From the NCBI GenBank assembly GCA_964019055.1, contig OZ025208.1, positions 16,419,457 to 16,483,456 of the forward strand: a stretch of DNA of 64,000 nt. Reading direction: 5' to 3'. The position numbers and the translations under genes were made by a program. The notes beneath the pieces were generated by a model. It saw nothing but the letters and a program-made list of their open reading frames with translations. It was not told where the DNA came from and searched no databases. The DNA is from Anthopleura xanthogrammica. Lineage: Eukaryota; Cnidaria; Anthozoa; Actiniaria; Actiniidae. This document shows positions 25,641 through 39,197 of the stretch, one piece after another (position 1 is the first letter of the stretch; every line of letters starts with the position of its first letter).

Positions 25641-28600
25641 AATCTTAAGGAGGCAGTAGAGCCTAACCAAAACATATCTCGAGACGTGACTAAGGTCTCG
25701 TGTAAAATTGCTCAGAAGCTTGGGGAATAGATATTTCAAGTTCTGTAAACAATAATTTCAAGGCGTGGTCCTTGACCTTACGAAAACCGTTCTTTTTGCG
25801 TCTGTAAACAATATTCTATATATTTCATCAAAGTTTATTTATTACGCATCTATTGGTCACCCTTCAACCTTATGTTTTAGTTCTGTCACTGCTTTTACAT
25901 ACGTCCTGTTGTAACAAATGGTTTCAAAGGAAAGATTGAATAATTTCAGCACACTGCTGTTCAGCTCCAGTTCCTTAGTCATTGTCACAGTATGGTGGAT
26001 AATTTTAGCCGTTGTAATTTAAGGAAATTATGAAAACTTTCATTATGTAATGTGAAAGGCGGCAGCGTGGACATTCAAACTTGTTTTCCATATTGTTTTT
26101 TCGTGCTTTTCCGTGTTTTTCAAGACGGGGTTTTTCCTGCTTTTCTTGTTACTTTTCGCATTTTTACGTGTTTCTATTTGTATTTGAAATGTGTTTTTTT
26201 TATTCTAGCTTTTTCTGCATTTATTTGGTTTTAAATTAAATTATTATTACTTGAACAAGTAATGTTGGCTATTTATAACTAGTTTTAGCTTAGACCATCG
26301 GTGTGTTTCACATACACATGATACATACTTATCCGACAACGTTATGCTCTCTTTTAACCACAAGAATAAATTTGAATTTCGATTAGGATTAATATGATTT
26401 ATGACTCTTATAACTCTACGATTCAAGGGTTTGCGAGACACGAAGAAGCACAGTAAAAGCATAACAATGTCAAAAAGAGGAAGTTTCAGTCAGTACTCTC
26501 TAACTGAGACATAAATAATCTACATTAATTGCATTAAAAACAGCTTTCGTTTGAGTATATTCATCGTTAACCGCACTGCAGACAGAGCGCAACCTTATGC
26601 GCGCCCTTTTAGCCAAGACAATGTTCTTTGCTTACTAAACACTGAAAGCTGTACTCAAGCCGTGCTCGCAACTCTATACACCATGTTGTCTTCAATCTCT
26701 TCCTCTGCGCTTTTGTCCATGCAGGCGAAACTGGTTCATATTTCATGAATAAGTTAAAAACTACATGTAAATATGCAAAGCAAGTTTGTGTAGGTTTCTG
26801 GTCATAAAAGTGTGCGCGCCTGATCACATGCGCATTATCCAAATTCATGTTTATCATCATCATCATGATCATCATGATCAATGTCGTTGTCATGACAACT
26901 GGAAGCAACGCGCAAAACTTATTTTTTATTGATTCTTGTTCTGGTTTCTATTTGCCAACATCATGGCTTTAATCCTCAAAAGAGAAATAATGCATTAGTG
27001 ACCTATGGCAGCAAGTTAGCTGGAGTTAAAACCATGCAACATCAATTAAGACAGCTTGCTTTTCGGATCTTTATTCTCGAATGAACACTGAAGTAACCCG
27101 ACACAAACGTTTTGGATAAATAATCTAGATTTGATAGGAACATCTCAAGCTATTATCAACCGTTATTTTTCTGTGCGAAGTCCTTTTCTTCATCATCTAT
27201 CGCGCGATAGACTTAAGCTTCACAGATACACTTTCAAGAGATATATCGGCTCGCGCCACGCTTAATCGCGCTCAACCTTTTCTTTGAAAAATCGATGAAA
27301 AAGGTTTAGATTTACGTCGATATGCAGGTGAAGATGTTATCTTATTTCACGAAATGCAGTTCTTTCAAACATCGTTTGTTTGGTCTAAAAAGCTTGGCGG
27401 GTTCATTCCGTTTTTTATTTCCCGACGGCTTTCCTCTTCAAGAATTCTACTACATCCTTAATTCAAACAACAAAAATAATTAAAAATTATATGTTTGACA
27501 AGTGAAAAGTTCTATTGACACTAGAAGGCTATGGCAAGGGTATACAGAACAACTTTAAGGAGTTCTAGCACGGCGCTAGCTCTAATATCAGATATATTGC
27601 TTATAAAATTTCTAAAGGAAATTTTGCGTCATTATGCAATAGCCGTGATCAAGAGACTATAGTATGAAGTGAGCATGGACACCAGTATTTGAGAGAAGAA
27701 TTTGAATTTAACAAGCTTATATTTCTACAGCTGTCTAAAATATAAGTTTTTTAATGTTAATAAAAGGAATTGAATTGGAGAACTTTTGTCATATACAAAG
27801 TAAAATGTTCAAAAGAGATGACTAATAAAATTAAATCTATCAATGCGCAAATTTGAAGTCGCTCGTGAGGGCCTCGAACGCGTTGTCTGCCACCTCCACA
27901 CCAGGTTTAAATCTTGTCAGCCATCACTGGACGGCAAGGGAATTATCAGTATGAATTATTTGTGAAAGGAACCAGACGACGCACATGTCATATCGTTTAT
28001 TTGAATCTTTGGGTTTCTCGGTTAGTTTGGTCAAGTTGATCAGCTAGGAGCACTTCAACAGCACCTGTAAATTCTCTTGGCGCATTTCCACTGCCTACAC
28101 TAAGCCTTCTTCTCGCGAAAGCAAATTTGTTCCATGCGCTGTGAATGAGTAAGTGACTTAGTATGCTGTTTCTAGAACTCTCAAAATTTTGGCACGCGCC
28201 GCCCCTTTTTGAAGTCTGCCGTTTTATCCTATGTTTTCGTTGTATTGTCGCCTAAAAAACTAAAACAAGCAAGTCAAAATTGAACTTAATTATTATCATA
28301 CTCACTAAAGCTGATGCGCAAGGTTTGTTACCAATCAACACAGACTCTGATCAAAAATATACCCACAGGGAAAGCTAGACTCTTAAACTTAGCTACCTAA
28401 TGATTGAAGGTGAGTTTGGGAAAAAAGGTTAAACACTTTTTAACATATCTATAAAAATAGAACTAATAGGATAAATATGCATGAAAAATAATTGAATCTG
28501 CAACAGAGCGCAGAGAATAACAACTCAATTGGCGATGATTTTTCAATTGTTCTCTTTTTTCTTCCTTTTTTCTTATTTTCTTACCAGTGTATTCCATTCG

Positions 28601-30380
28601 TGAGGCAAACTGGGTTATCTAAATTTGTTGAGAGATATAATCATATACGTCGTCTGGGAAAATATAATTAAATAAAAAATAGGTATTTAATTTCGTCTTA
28701 AATTCATATAGTTTTTTTTTTGGCACCTTAATTCTCTTCTATTTGACATTCTCTCTTCACTCTTGTTTCACACAACTTTTCTTTATGAAGATTTCAGCCC
28801 ACCTTTCAGTATTTTTCTGAATAGAATCACTTGAGTATTGACGCCAGAACAAAACGTTCTCGACTGCAAGACGAAAGGAACTAAGATAATACAAACAATG
28901 AAAATAGATTGAGAATAAAAATTATCAAAGACGACGAGCTGAAGCTGTGACATTAATTGAACAACGATAAAAAGACGGATTCAGCTCTTCTCTTATTCTT
29001 TCTTCGTGCCAATTAAATAAGCGACATTTCTACTCGTACATGTCAGTATAGGAAAAGAGAAAGTTCCTCTTCAGCCCGCGTAGCCTGAATAGCGCGCGCA
29101 CGAAAAGCTTCAAGTTATTGACAGAGCTCGCATATAAGACAAAAAGATACGATTCCAAACACCCCAGTCAATGATAAAACTAAGTGGGTTTTTAGTCGAG
29201 TGTTAATATGGGAGTGCTTTCACAGCGAGTTAGCGACAAATGTCTATCATATTCTTAGTTATTTCAGGAAGTCTTTACGTCTAAAATATATGATAACATT
29301 GATTGAAGTGCTGTAGGTCGCATCCGTTGTCTGGGTCCAGTTCCTTCGGGATCCAAGCCGCGCGCGCGTCACAAATAGCCCGCCAAACGAGATCCGACAG
29401 AACTGAAAATTAAACTTCGCCCACGATGATCCGAAAAAGCTGAAAATGATGTAAATTCTGCTGTATTTGTATAAAAAGAATTCGAGACATTATTATTGAA
29501 TAAAAGATGACGTAGAAGACGCAGGACCTCACTGACCAATATTTCAAGATATGTCTCCCAGACTGGTTTAGCCGGCATTGTGAATGAACTTTATTTACAA
29601 ACAAAATCTCATCTATTCAGATCTTGAATGAGTGTAGCTTTTCCTAAGGACAAAGATTTTCTATGTCTTGTTTCGATGAGAAGATTTTAAGGCAAGAAAA
29701 AAAATGCCCTAGTCGGATTTTAGAGATAGCTAAGTACTAGATGCTTCTGGCTTGGATTGGTAGATTTGTTTCTAAAAGCTAAATCCTTTCCATTTTAAGA
29801 GCTAAAGCGAGGATGCGTGCTCTAACGATAACAGTCTTATTCGTTTATCATAAATGAAAGCGTGTATTAAAACTGTTTGAATAGAAAATATGATGTAGTG
29901 TGAGATACGAGTCGTTAAAGAGTTGTCACGACAAAGGATACATTACCAGATTTAACGCAAATATGTCACAACAAAATTAAATTATTTAAGTAGAAAATTT
30001 ATCATTCAAACTCGAAAAAGACTTGAGTTGCCCCCGGGGAAAAAAAAGGGGTAGCATTTCTTCAAAGGTGTATGGAAGGGGCACCTTTTTGCTGAAATGT
30101 GGTATATTTAAGGGTATAAGGGGTCGAGAGTCCGGGCGGAGCATCCCCGTATAAAAGGCCGAGTAGTATCCCCCCCCCCCCGGAGATGCCAAAGTTTTAA
30201 GACAATTTAGGCATAAGCTTGGATAGGTCGTTGAAGGGATGCTGTATTTGAAAATTAATAATGTCATTTGCATGCTAATCATGGATGACACATCAGCATG
30301 GTCTAACGATTTTGTTTGCTGGAGTCCTGGAGAACTGAAGATTAAATCATTATTAGCATCATGCAGGACTAGTTATAGTG
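25641..30380. other. Intergenic, no gene recognised
   Basis: AT-rich DNA with scattered GC-richer patches (26570-26620, 27190-27270, 29085-29110, 29355-29400). A short (CAT)n run lies near 26850-26880 and a poly-C run at about 30171-30181 beside CCGTATAAAAGGCCGAG. I found no exon pair in phase and no recognisable protein domain. Short open frames look random. Confidence 0.45.
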
Positions 30381-30389
30381 AGGCAGGAA

Positions 30390-30600
30390 CAATGACAATA
30401 ACAACAGTAATAACAATACCAGCAGCAACAACAACAACAACAAAAGAAGTAACAACAGCAACAACAGCAACAGCAACAACAGCCAATGACAGCAGCAGCA
30501 GCCACAATACCAGCAGTAGCAACAATTGCAAACAGTGACAACAACAACAACAACAACAACAACAATGGTGGCAACTGACGACAATATTATAAACAACAAT
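30390..30600. repeat. (CAA)n/(CAG)n compound microsatellite
   Basis: Imperfect runs of ACA, GCA and ACAACAGCA over about 210 bp, ending in pure (CAA)n at about 30538-30565. Antisense reading gives long Leu, Val or Cys strings, which are not genes. Confidence 0.85.
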
Positions 30601-32940
30601 AACTTGTAACAGTAAGAAACGACAACAATAACAGATCGAAATGGTAATACATTTTTAACATACCGTATATAATATCATTTCATAAGTTTTCATAAGTTTT
30701 TTTATAAGCCAATATACAAACACAATTTGCTCCTATACCCCCCAAATTGCAAATCTGCCGATATAAATACAATACCCATCCCTGATGTCGTAATCTTTAG
30801 AAAATAATTTGTAAAAAATCAAAATTGCTGACCCTTAAAAAATATTACCATCCAACAATTATGAGTCAACTAGACAGAGAAAGACAACGAAAACAATAAT
30901 AGCAGAAAGACCATTTAAAAATAGCAGTAACGCAAGCAGGACATATAGACAAAACATTCCCGCCCCCTCGCTTAAAAGATATATTCCTATATATAATATT
31001 TCACATGCACACACAAATTAAAATCGATGCAAAAACTTCTAACACTGACTAAAACGATGCCATTGATTTAGGTCGATTTGACATCCAGATTTCGTGGGAG
31101 GAAGTTCGAGAATGACTAGAATTAATGATCTTATTTATTGGCGATCTCTTTGCTTGATGGTTTCCAATGTCTAGAGGCGAATAACCAGCATGAGGCACTT
31201 AGTTACCCGGCTCGTTGGCTCCCACCCTTAGATTCCGGCAGGAGTGCTTCAAAAATTTCACAGAGATCGCCGTTTACTGGGGTAATTATGTAGCACTTAT
31301 GTTGCAAGAAGCTTATAATCCAGCTTAACTGGGAATTCACAATCAAGGCGGCTCTTAAATTATATTCGTCCGCGTCTGTCTTCTTCGTTTGGAAAATGTC
31401 TTTGACGTCACACTAATGCTCTAATAGCGGGAAATGGTCGTGATGAATTGTTGCCGCTTAAAGCAATTTAGATCAAAAATAACCAAGTTTTACTTAATCT
31501 AAATATATTTATATCTCTAGTCGATCTTTTTGGTCGAAAGTGGAAGGAAAGATTAAGGAACTGGATGGCTCTAAGACAATCGTAGAGGGCTCTAAGATAA
31601 TCGTAGAGGAAAGTCGTGGAAACAAAAGAAGAAGAAAAACTCGATTTCGCTTTTACAGTATCTTAAAAACTATAAACAAAAATTGAAAACGATAATCAAT
31701 CCTCGCTATCGCAAGAAAAACATTGAAAAATATCATGATCTTAGCCAGTTAGTATGTTTTAGGCAAGAAAAACACGCTTCAAAATTTAAATTTACTATAA
31801 TCTCCGAAAAGCGCCCCGAGTACATAATTCATTGAAATAGTCTTATCACTAAGGGCTAGACTTGTTTTTGAGCAGGCCACGTGCAAAAGCACGTGCACAG
31901 CAGTCTGCCATTGATCCGTTTTTAAAAACTCATAAGTCGCTCTGAATAAGCCAAACAGACGCGTTCGCGTTTTCGCGCTGTTTTCGCGCCAAAAAAGGAA
32001 TTCCATTGAAGCTCACCGAAGCAACACAACACGCGCGCTTGCGGGGGCGTGCATGATAACCACGATGGAAGCTGGAGAACACAGAAAAAAGCTTGTGTTT
32101 ATCATTCACGTGCAAGTGACGAACGGCCATTTTTGTTCTTATAATTAGTTTTTTTGCTTGGTTTTTTGAAAATTATTTTTCTAGAGCATGTCTCTGCCTT
32201 CTCATATAAACACGGTTGCCAGGCAATATCAACGCGCCAAATACAACTACTGAAATCAATACACGATATGCTTATGTTATTGGGAAAAGATTAGTGAAAA
32301 ATTCACCCTGATTGTTCGTGAAATGAGTACTTGTATATAGCGACACTTCATGTAATGTAGGGCTTTGTCATTCATGTGCCAACCAGTTCGAATTCAGAGA
32401 TGGATTGGCTGGCAATTAAAACAAGGCAAATTGTGAAGAATTTTTGTGAAAACGGTTTAACATCAAAATGCTATTGTTAGTAAACATGAAGGATCGATCG
32501 GTATAGGAACGTAATGGTTTGGGGAAGTGTGATCCAAGTGAATTTTCCCACGCTTTGCTGAATGTAGTCTTCTTGCGTGATGCTACTATCTGTTTGGAGT
32601 TCTTAATTTTGTAAAGATTTAGAAGTGGAAGATAAGTGGCGAACTCGTAGGTGTAGGACACGTCATCGAAGAAAAATTCAAATAATTAAGTCTTGTTGAT
32701 CATTCTCTTATTGGGGTTTTAGAAAGAAAGATAAAACGAAAAACAGAGAGAAGGGAATTGGGAAAGTTAGAAGGAACAGGAAGGATTGAAGAAGAATAAA
32801 GATAAACAATAAGATGTAAAATGTAAGGGAAATGAAATCCCGACATATATAAGAAAAGAAAAAGAAAGAAAAGAATCGAGAAGAGACATGAAAAGATAAT
32901 AAATAAGATAAAAAGATGTGCCAATGGCGGAATCAAAAAA
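30601..32940. other. Intergenic, no gene recognised
   Basis: Contains a small direct duplication, GGCTCTAAGACAATCGTAGAG repeated once with one change at about 31567-31610. A GC-richer patch at 31870-32130 carries CACGTGC motifs and an antisense ATG at 32130 whose frame (66 aa) shows no recognisable domain. No supported exon. Confidence 0.4.
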
Positions 32941-32949
32941 TATATACAA

Positions 32950-33095
32950 AAAAAGCTAAGAAAGAAAGAAAGAGAGAAAGAAAGAAAAAAAGAAAGAAAA
33001 AAAGAAAGAAAATAAGGAAGGAAGGAAGGACGAAAGAAAGAAATAAGGAAAGAAAGAAAGAAAAGGAAGGAAAAGAAAGAAGAAAATAAAGTTTT
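32950..33095. repeat. (GAAA)n-type purine tract
   Basis: Almost pure A/G on the plus strand, built from GAAA and GGAA units. Confidence 0.85.
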
Positions 33096-33508
33096 ATTTC
33101 AAGTAAATTAATTTTTGACGTGAAGTTACTTTTTAGTTTTCAGTTTCGTTTTGTCGTTTGGTTGACATCAATATACAGCGTGTGGGTTGGAGATGGTGAC
33201 GTCCATCCTGTTACTACGACTATATTTATTTTGTACTTGTTTGCCTGTCGATTCTTAACTTGTTGCTGTGGTACATCAATTTATCCATTTCATCGCTAAA
33301 TATCGTATTTATGTGGTCTTATATATATATCTTGTGATATATACTGCGCTTGGTATGTATTATGGGAACTACTTCGTTCTTAAATGAATGAATAGATGAT
33401 TGAAGTATTGATTGCATGATTGATTGATTGATTGACTGGTTGAAAGGATGGATGGTCGAATAAATAAACTGGTGAGTGAACAAATGAACGAGTGAACGAA
33501 AGAAAGAA

Positions 33509-34215
33509 AGAATGAATGTTAGATGAATTGAATGAATTAATGGATGAATGAATGAATGATTGAATGAATGAATGAATGAATGAATGAATGAATGAATGAA
33601 TGAATGAATGAATGAATGAATGAATGAATGAATGATTGAATGAATGAATGAATAATGAAAAAAATGATTGAATGAATGAATGAATGAATGAATGAATGAA
33701 TGAATGATTGAATGAATGAATGAATAATGAAAAAAATGAATGAATGAATGAATGAATGAATGAATGAATGATTGAATGAATGAATGAATAAATGAAAAAA
33801 ATGAATGAATGAATGAATGATTGAATGAATGAATGAATGAATGAATGAATGAATGAATGAATGAATGAATGAATGAATGAATGAATGAATGATTGAATGA
33901 ATAAATGAATAATGAAAAAAATGAATGAATGAATGAATGAATGAATGAATGAATGATTGAATGAATGAATGAATAAATGAAAAAAATGAATGAATGAATG
34001 AATGAATGAATGAATGAATGAATGAATGAATGAATGAATGAATGAATGAATGAATGAATGAATGAATGAATGAATGAATGAATGAATGAATGAATGAATG
34101 AATGAATGAATGAATGAATGAATGAATGAATGAATGAATGAATGAATGAATGAATGAATGAATGAATGAATGATTGAATGAATGAATGAATGAATAAATA
34201 AAAGAATGAAAAATT
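33509..34215. repeat. TGAA tetranucleotide array with higher-order structure
   Basis: About 700 bp of (TGAA)n. It is interrupted at intervals by ATTGAATGAATGAATGAATAATGAAAAAAATG-type breaks (near 33650, 33725, 33790, 33905 and 33975), so the array has a higher-order pattern. The final 200 bp is nearly pure. Antisense frames give Phe-Ile-His-Ser repeats of over 300 residues, a repeat artefact. A poly-C run follows at about 34260-34276. Confidence 0.9.
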
Positions 34216-34279
34216 GGGGACTAGTATGGAAAAAGGAGAAAAACGGGGCCGGGCTATAGCCCCCCCCCCCCCCCCCGTC

Positions 34280-35145
34280 TCCGGGATCCCAGCATGTGGG
34301 GACAACCTGCCTAGTAATTATTAAAGTCAATGACGGTATGACCATGCAAGAGGCAGTGCTCATGCACATCCTTTTTTCAAGCACGCAGCCACCAGATGTT
34401 CATTTATCTATTTTTACTCGAAAACATCTATATGTATAGATTGTGGCGTCGTCAGGTCTATGTATATCTCTAACTACAAGAGCTAGTATTAGATTAATCA
34501 AGATTTGAACCATATAATGATATGACAAGCGCGATTATATGACAGAAATAGATGAGGAAAACAAGTTAAGCGGGCAACCAGGTGGAGAAGGGAAAGATTG
34601 TGTACGAGAAGTGAAAAAAAATATATAAAAATTGTGAACAAAAATGGCAATGATATTGAAAGAAAAAAGACAATTATAGTTATACATATAGAGTGGAAAA
34701 GATTACAAGAAATCAGTAATTATAGAAGATCCAAGAAAGAATACATAGGGCATAAAAGGTGAAGAAAAAAGAAAAAAAGAAGATTAAGACTGAGAGCATT
34801 TAGTAAGCAATGGATGGAAGGGATAAAGAAGGATAAAGGATGGGAACGGATAGATACGGCGATAGACTGAGAGTATATTTTAGAAGTTATCCAAACGAAC
34901 GACAATGGAAGCTTCAGTAGCTAGTGACGTTCAAATGGCTTCCACTGGCTGAACCAATCAAATTGAATCTAGCACACGCACGCCTATGTTGTCCAATCAC
35001 AATCCTTCAATTCTGCACGTGAACAAAAAATGTCCAGTAAATGTTTGGTACTTCTTCTCTATTAGCTAGAATAATAAAAGAAAATAACAAGGGCGGTGGT
35101 CCCTATCCCATTATAAGAATATAGCTATTTGTTTTGTAATTAAGA
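34280..35145. other. Intergenic, no gene recognised
   Basis: Purine-biased AT-rich DNA with no recognised repeat family or exon. Two ATTGG/CCAAT-type motifs (about 34953 and 34995) are present, without an associated gene. Confidence 0.4.
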
Positions 35146-35148
35146 GGT

Positions 35149-35300
35149 AAAGAAGAAGAAGAAGAAGAAGTAGTAGTGGAGGAAGAAGAAGAAGAAGAAG
35201 AAGAAGAAGAAGAAGAAGAAGAAGAAGAAGAAGAAGAAGAAGAAGAAGAAGAAGAAGAAGAAGAAGAAGAAGAAGAAGGAGGAGGAGGAGGAGGAGGAAT
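35149..35300. repeat. (GAA)n microsatellite ending in (GGA)n
   Basis: (GAA)n from about 35149 with a GTAGTAGTGGAG interruption, then about 100 bp of nearly pure GAA, closing with GGAGGAGGAGGAGGAGG. The antisense poly-Ser frame is an artefact. Confidence 0.9.
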
Positions 35301-38300
35301 GGAAAGCAATTTGATTACATCTTAGATCATTTTTCAGATGAGCTCAGTGCTGCAAGCCACCAATTATTTTTTTTATAACTTACATTTTCTCGATTCATAC
35401 ATATCATTTTACCTCGAATTGCAGATTATCTCCACTCAGTACAATGATAAATAATCCGTGCTAACAAAGCACATACACCTTGTGCTTGCAAACAGAAATT
35501 CATCTACAAAAGAAAATAAGGAAGTAGTTGATGACCTAATGAACATTTCTCCTAAACATATAAGGAACTCGAAAAACAATTATCAGCATGCAACAAAAAA
35601 CTACTTCCACTCGCTGTCGGAATAAAAAATTAAGTATGAAATATTATATCTATACTTCGTGGTCGTATTGTAAATGAAGTTTAATAAACAGCATCTTGTT
35701 TTTCCAATAATGTTTTCAGAATGTACCAGTACAGGGTTGAAATTATTATTCTACTAATGACTGATGACTGCACGTTTGGTTAATTTTATGGAATCTCGAA
35801 AAAATTTGCTGGTTGAGTACCTTGTTATATTGGACCTTCAATTCAAGTGTGCTAAATTTAGAGCATTCTAAAAAAGGAAAAGACACTTAAAAACAGATGC
35901 AAAGCTAGATTGATTGATAGCTGTCATCAATTAAAGTGATCGACAGTTTCGAGTATGGGAGTGACGCCAGCCATGAATATACATATAAAACTTTCTTCCA
36001 TGTGGTGCCTGTCTGCGTATTATTTTGGAGATCTAGTCATTTTTTTGGTATTTTTTTTTTATCATCAGGTATATCAATTTTCTTCTTTATCAGATCTAGA
36101 AAGAGAAAATAATTAGCTAGTTTTATAAGTAGAATATTCTACTAATACTATCCATTGTTTTGCTTATTCAAGAAAACGGAAAGAAAGAAAAAGAGAAAGA
36201 GATTGAGAAACAGCCAAGCTTCCTCTGCACAATTAAAAGTTTCAATTTTGTTCTCAATACTAACTCAACTGGATAATATAGCACACGATTGGCTTTCTTT
36301 CACTTCAAAATGCGGAAAAGTTTTTGTAGGCATTAAGTGAATTATTAGACCTTTTCTTAGGGCAAACTCAGAACTTTGATGGCGGCTGTCTTTCCGCAGT
36401 ATCGACAAAACGATGCCAGCTTTAATAAATATCGAAAGGAAATAATCCCGGAAAACTGAAGTGCTTCAAATGAATCATACATGTTTTCAGAGAGATCTTA
36501 GTAGTACTTTGAAAATTTTAAGTAATTCTTGAACGTTACAGTTAAGTCTTTTCGCACTATGCTTGAGAAGAGAAGATGTTGCTCGAGTATTCTTTTTAGC
36601 GAATTTGGTCCTACTCAGACTTTCAAGTTGTTTAATATACTCACTTTTGAAAAGTGAAAGAAAACGGTGCCAGAAGTCGAAAGACAATGTCCTGAAAAAC
36701 CGAAATCTCTACTCATCTCTGTCTCCGGAATCCATGCACATGTACATGCACACGAATCATTAAAAATCAAAACTCAATACTTTTTGAGTTAACCATGCAT
36801 CAAGCATATTACGAATGTCATTTATCTCTTTTACTGTAACTCTGTGCATATTTTCAAGCTTTAGCTTGTTTGTTTTTCAACCAAGTTTCGCGTGTCTCGC
36901 TTCCCCACGGCCTCGAGCAGTTTGTGCTAAAGCCATTAAAAACAATACAAGCCATTTCACGAAAACTGCTAAAGACCTTAAATTAGAAGCACATAAACAT
37001 GAACTGATATAATACTGATTTTGAACAATCAAATCAATATTATGAAAAATATAAGTTACTAGAAAAAGGATTTTAATGCCAAAAGCCATTCTTTTCTAAT
37101 AAAAAACACATTAAGATGGAATAAACTTCAAAATGATACGACTCCAATTTATCGATTTTTTTTACGAAACTTGGCTCGATATCATTGAAACTGCCATCTT
37201 AATCTCGATATCATCATCCATATCTCTTAAAATTAAGGAAGGTGTAACCGATAAGGGGTGTAAAACTATAACCTATATACTTGTGCCAGCGCCATGAGTA
37301 TCTCTCTCAAGACACGCGCGTGGCACGTTATTCAGGTTAGTTTACTATCTGGCAAGAAGGCCTCTCAAACTCAGTCTGACTGCGATAATTAAGAAATTTT
37401 TCGGCAGTTAAACTCAGAAGCCATGTATGTAGCACCAAAAAAAAAAAACAAAAAAAAAAAACACGACCTGTCTCATCATTTAAGGGTGATTATTCAGGGT
37501 TATAAATAGATATTAAAAAAAACTACTGACTATGAATTTAATTACTTGTGTGGGGAGGGGAATTAAGGAACTGACTCATTATAAGCAGTACATCTGCACG
37601 TCTCAAGTTCCCAACATATATGTAAATCTTTCATTTATTATATTTTACTTTCCTAGCTTTATTTCCTCTCCCTTGCCCTCTTTGTCTTTCTTTCTGTTCC
37701 GACTATTCCCTCCCGTTTATCTTTCCATCCCTTCCATTTCCTCTCATTTCTTCTTTTCCTTATCTTCTCTATATTCTCTCTTTCATTTATTTATTCATTC
37801 AACTCACGACACACCTTAGGCTTAGTACCTAGCAACATAAGGTTGGTCATAATCATAATCACAATCAGTAGGGCGTTATTTTAGCTATGTTTAAAAGCAT
37901 ATTGAATTTCATAAACCTGACTGAAAAACCAACATAAACATTAGAAGTTAAAATACTCGACAATTCACTTTAGTTCAAGACTATGATCTTTAATTAAGAT
38001 CCCCGATCTGTGAAAACAATTTTGGAGATCGAGAGACCCTGCTTCGTGACTATAAACACTGTTGTCTAGTTGTGGGTTATGTCACTAGTACCAAGCCTTA
38101 GGACAATTTTCCACGGGCTATTCGATCGATTCAACGATTCACACAACACACATGAACACAAGAAAATGGCCGCACAAAACTTAGAGCGGCCGACATACCG
38201 TTTTTTTCGTTTACACAATACAATACACTACAATAATATTTATTTATACCAAAAAAGCTTTACAAAAAAATAGTAATAATTATATATCTATATTTACAAA

Positions 38301-38389
38301 ATTATAGTATTGGTTACCTACACAAGACACTAGTTTGTTCAAATGACTTGTTGTTTTCAAGCTACACCAAAATGTTTTTTTTTTTCAAT
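35301..38389. other. Intergenic, no gene recognised
   Basis: AT-rich DNA. There are A-runs at 37437-37462 and a pyrimidine-rich stretch at 37640-37800. No exon with splice signals or known domain is visible on either strand. Confidence 0.45.
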
Positions 38390-38600
38390 TAAAACTGGTT
38401 CTCCCCAAGACCAAAACTGGTTTGTCCAAGTTCTCGAGTTAGACGAAAACTGGTTTGTTCAAAGCTGGTTGTTCTCAAGTTAGACCAAAACTGGTTTGTC
38501 CAATAAAAACGGTTCTCCTCTGACTCAAAACCAAAACTGGTTTGTTCAACACTGTTTGTTCTCAAGACCAAAACTGGTTTGTCCGGTATATGTGGTCGTC
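38390..38600. repeat. Degenerate tandem repeat, about 40 bp unit
   Basis: The core ACCAAAACTGGTTTGTYCAA appears four to five times, separated by GTTCTCAAG-type spacers of uneven length. It lies about 600-800 bp upstream of the RIOK3 start codon. Confidence 0.7.
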
Positions 38601-38844
38601 CCTTTGTGCGGTGATCTTGACCTAGTGCGCGTGGGACGTGCAAGCGCGCATGTTGAAGAGCATTACGCACATCTATGAACGAGTTAGTACAACTTCCTAG
38701 AAAACCACAAACCAGAATAATCTTCTAGCATCATTTAACTTTCATTTTTTCATCAATATATCGTCCTCATTAGCATTATATTTTCACAAAAAGGCCTCTA
38801 AAGGGTATCTAAAAAAAGAAGATGATTAGACCTGAAGGGGATTT

Positions 38845-38861
38845 TGGGTTCCCTGTGGTTA
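38845..38861 (+). promoter_or_regulatory. GGGTTCCCTGTG motif upstream of RIOK3
   Basis: TTGGGTTCCCTGTGGTT in sense orientation, about 340-350 bp before the RIOK3 ATG. It resembles sequences found in sense orientation 5' of cathepsin B and the SLC17 gene. Function unknown. Confidence 0.3.
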
Positions 38862-39197
38862 TTATGCTGGTCAGCAGTTTATCCCTAAAGTATGACGTCA
38901 TTGTTATACAAAGCACTTCAGATTGCACCACCATTTTCATTTATTTGTAATTTTTCTACTCCTCTTTAACCCAATTTTTCCTTACAATTCCTTTAGTCTG
39001 CACCTAGTGCTCCTAGAGATAACTACTTCAAACTCTAGTCTTACGAGAATTTCGCTTTTTTTTGCCCTAGAAACTAAAGAAATATTTTTCACGTCGTTTG
39101 AAAACCAAGAACCCAAATTTAATTTATTTTTGCAAGTACGTGTATATATAAGATTTGTAATATAAGCTTAAAGTGTAGATACAGAAGAAGTCAAAAT

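Noticed and set aside
33319..34384. Open frames of over 300 codons reading Phe-Ile-His-Ser repeats (minus strand), and similar ones at 40842-41177 and 48228-48792
   Set aside because: They are translations of (TGAA)n microsatellite arrays; frames stay open in several phases because the repeat has no stop codon on that strand. The 48.2-48.8 kb one merely extends the true cathepsin B exon past its donor.
35103..35309. Poly-Ser/Pro frame on the minus strand
   Set aside because: Antisense reading of (GAA)n/(GGA)n. The same reasoning applies to Leu/Val/Cys strings at 30359-30599.
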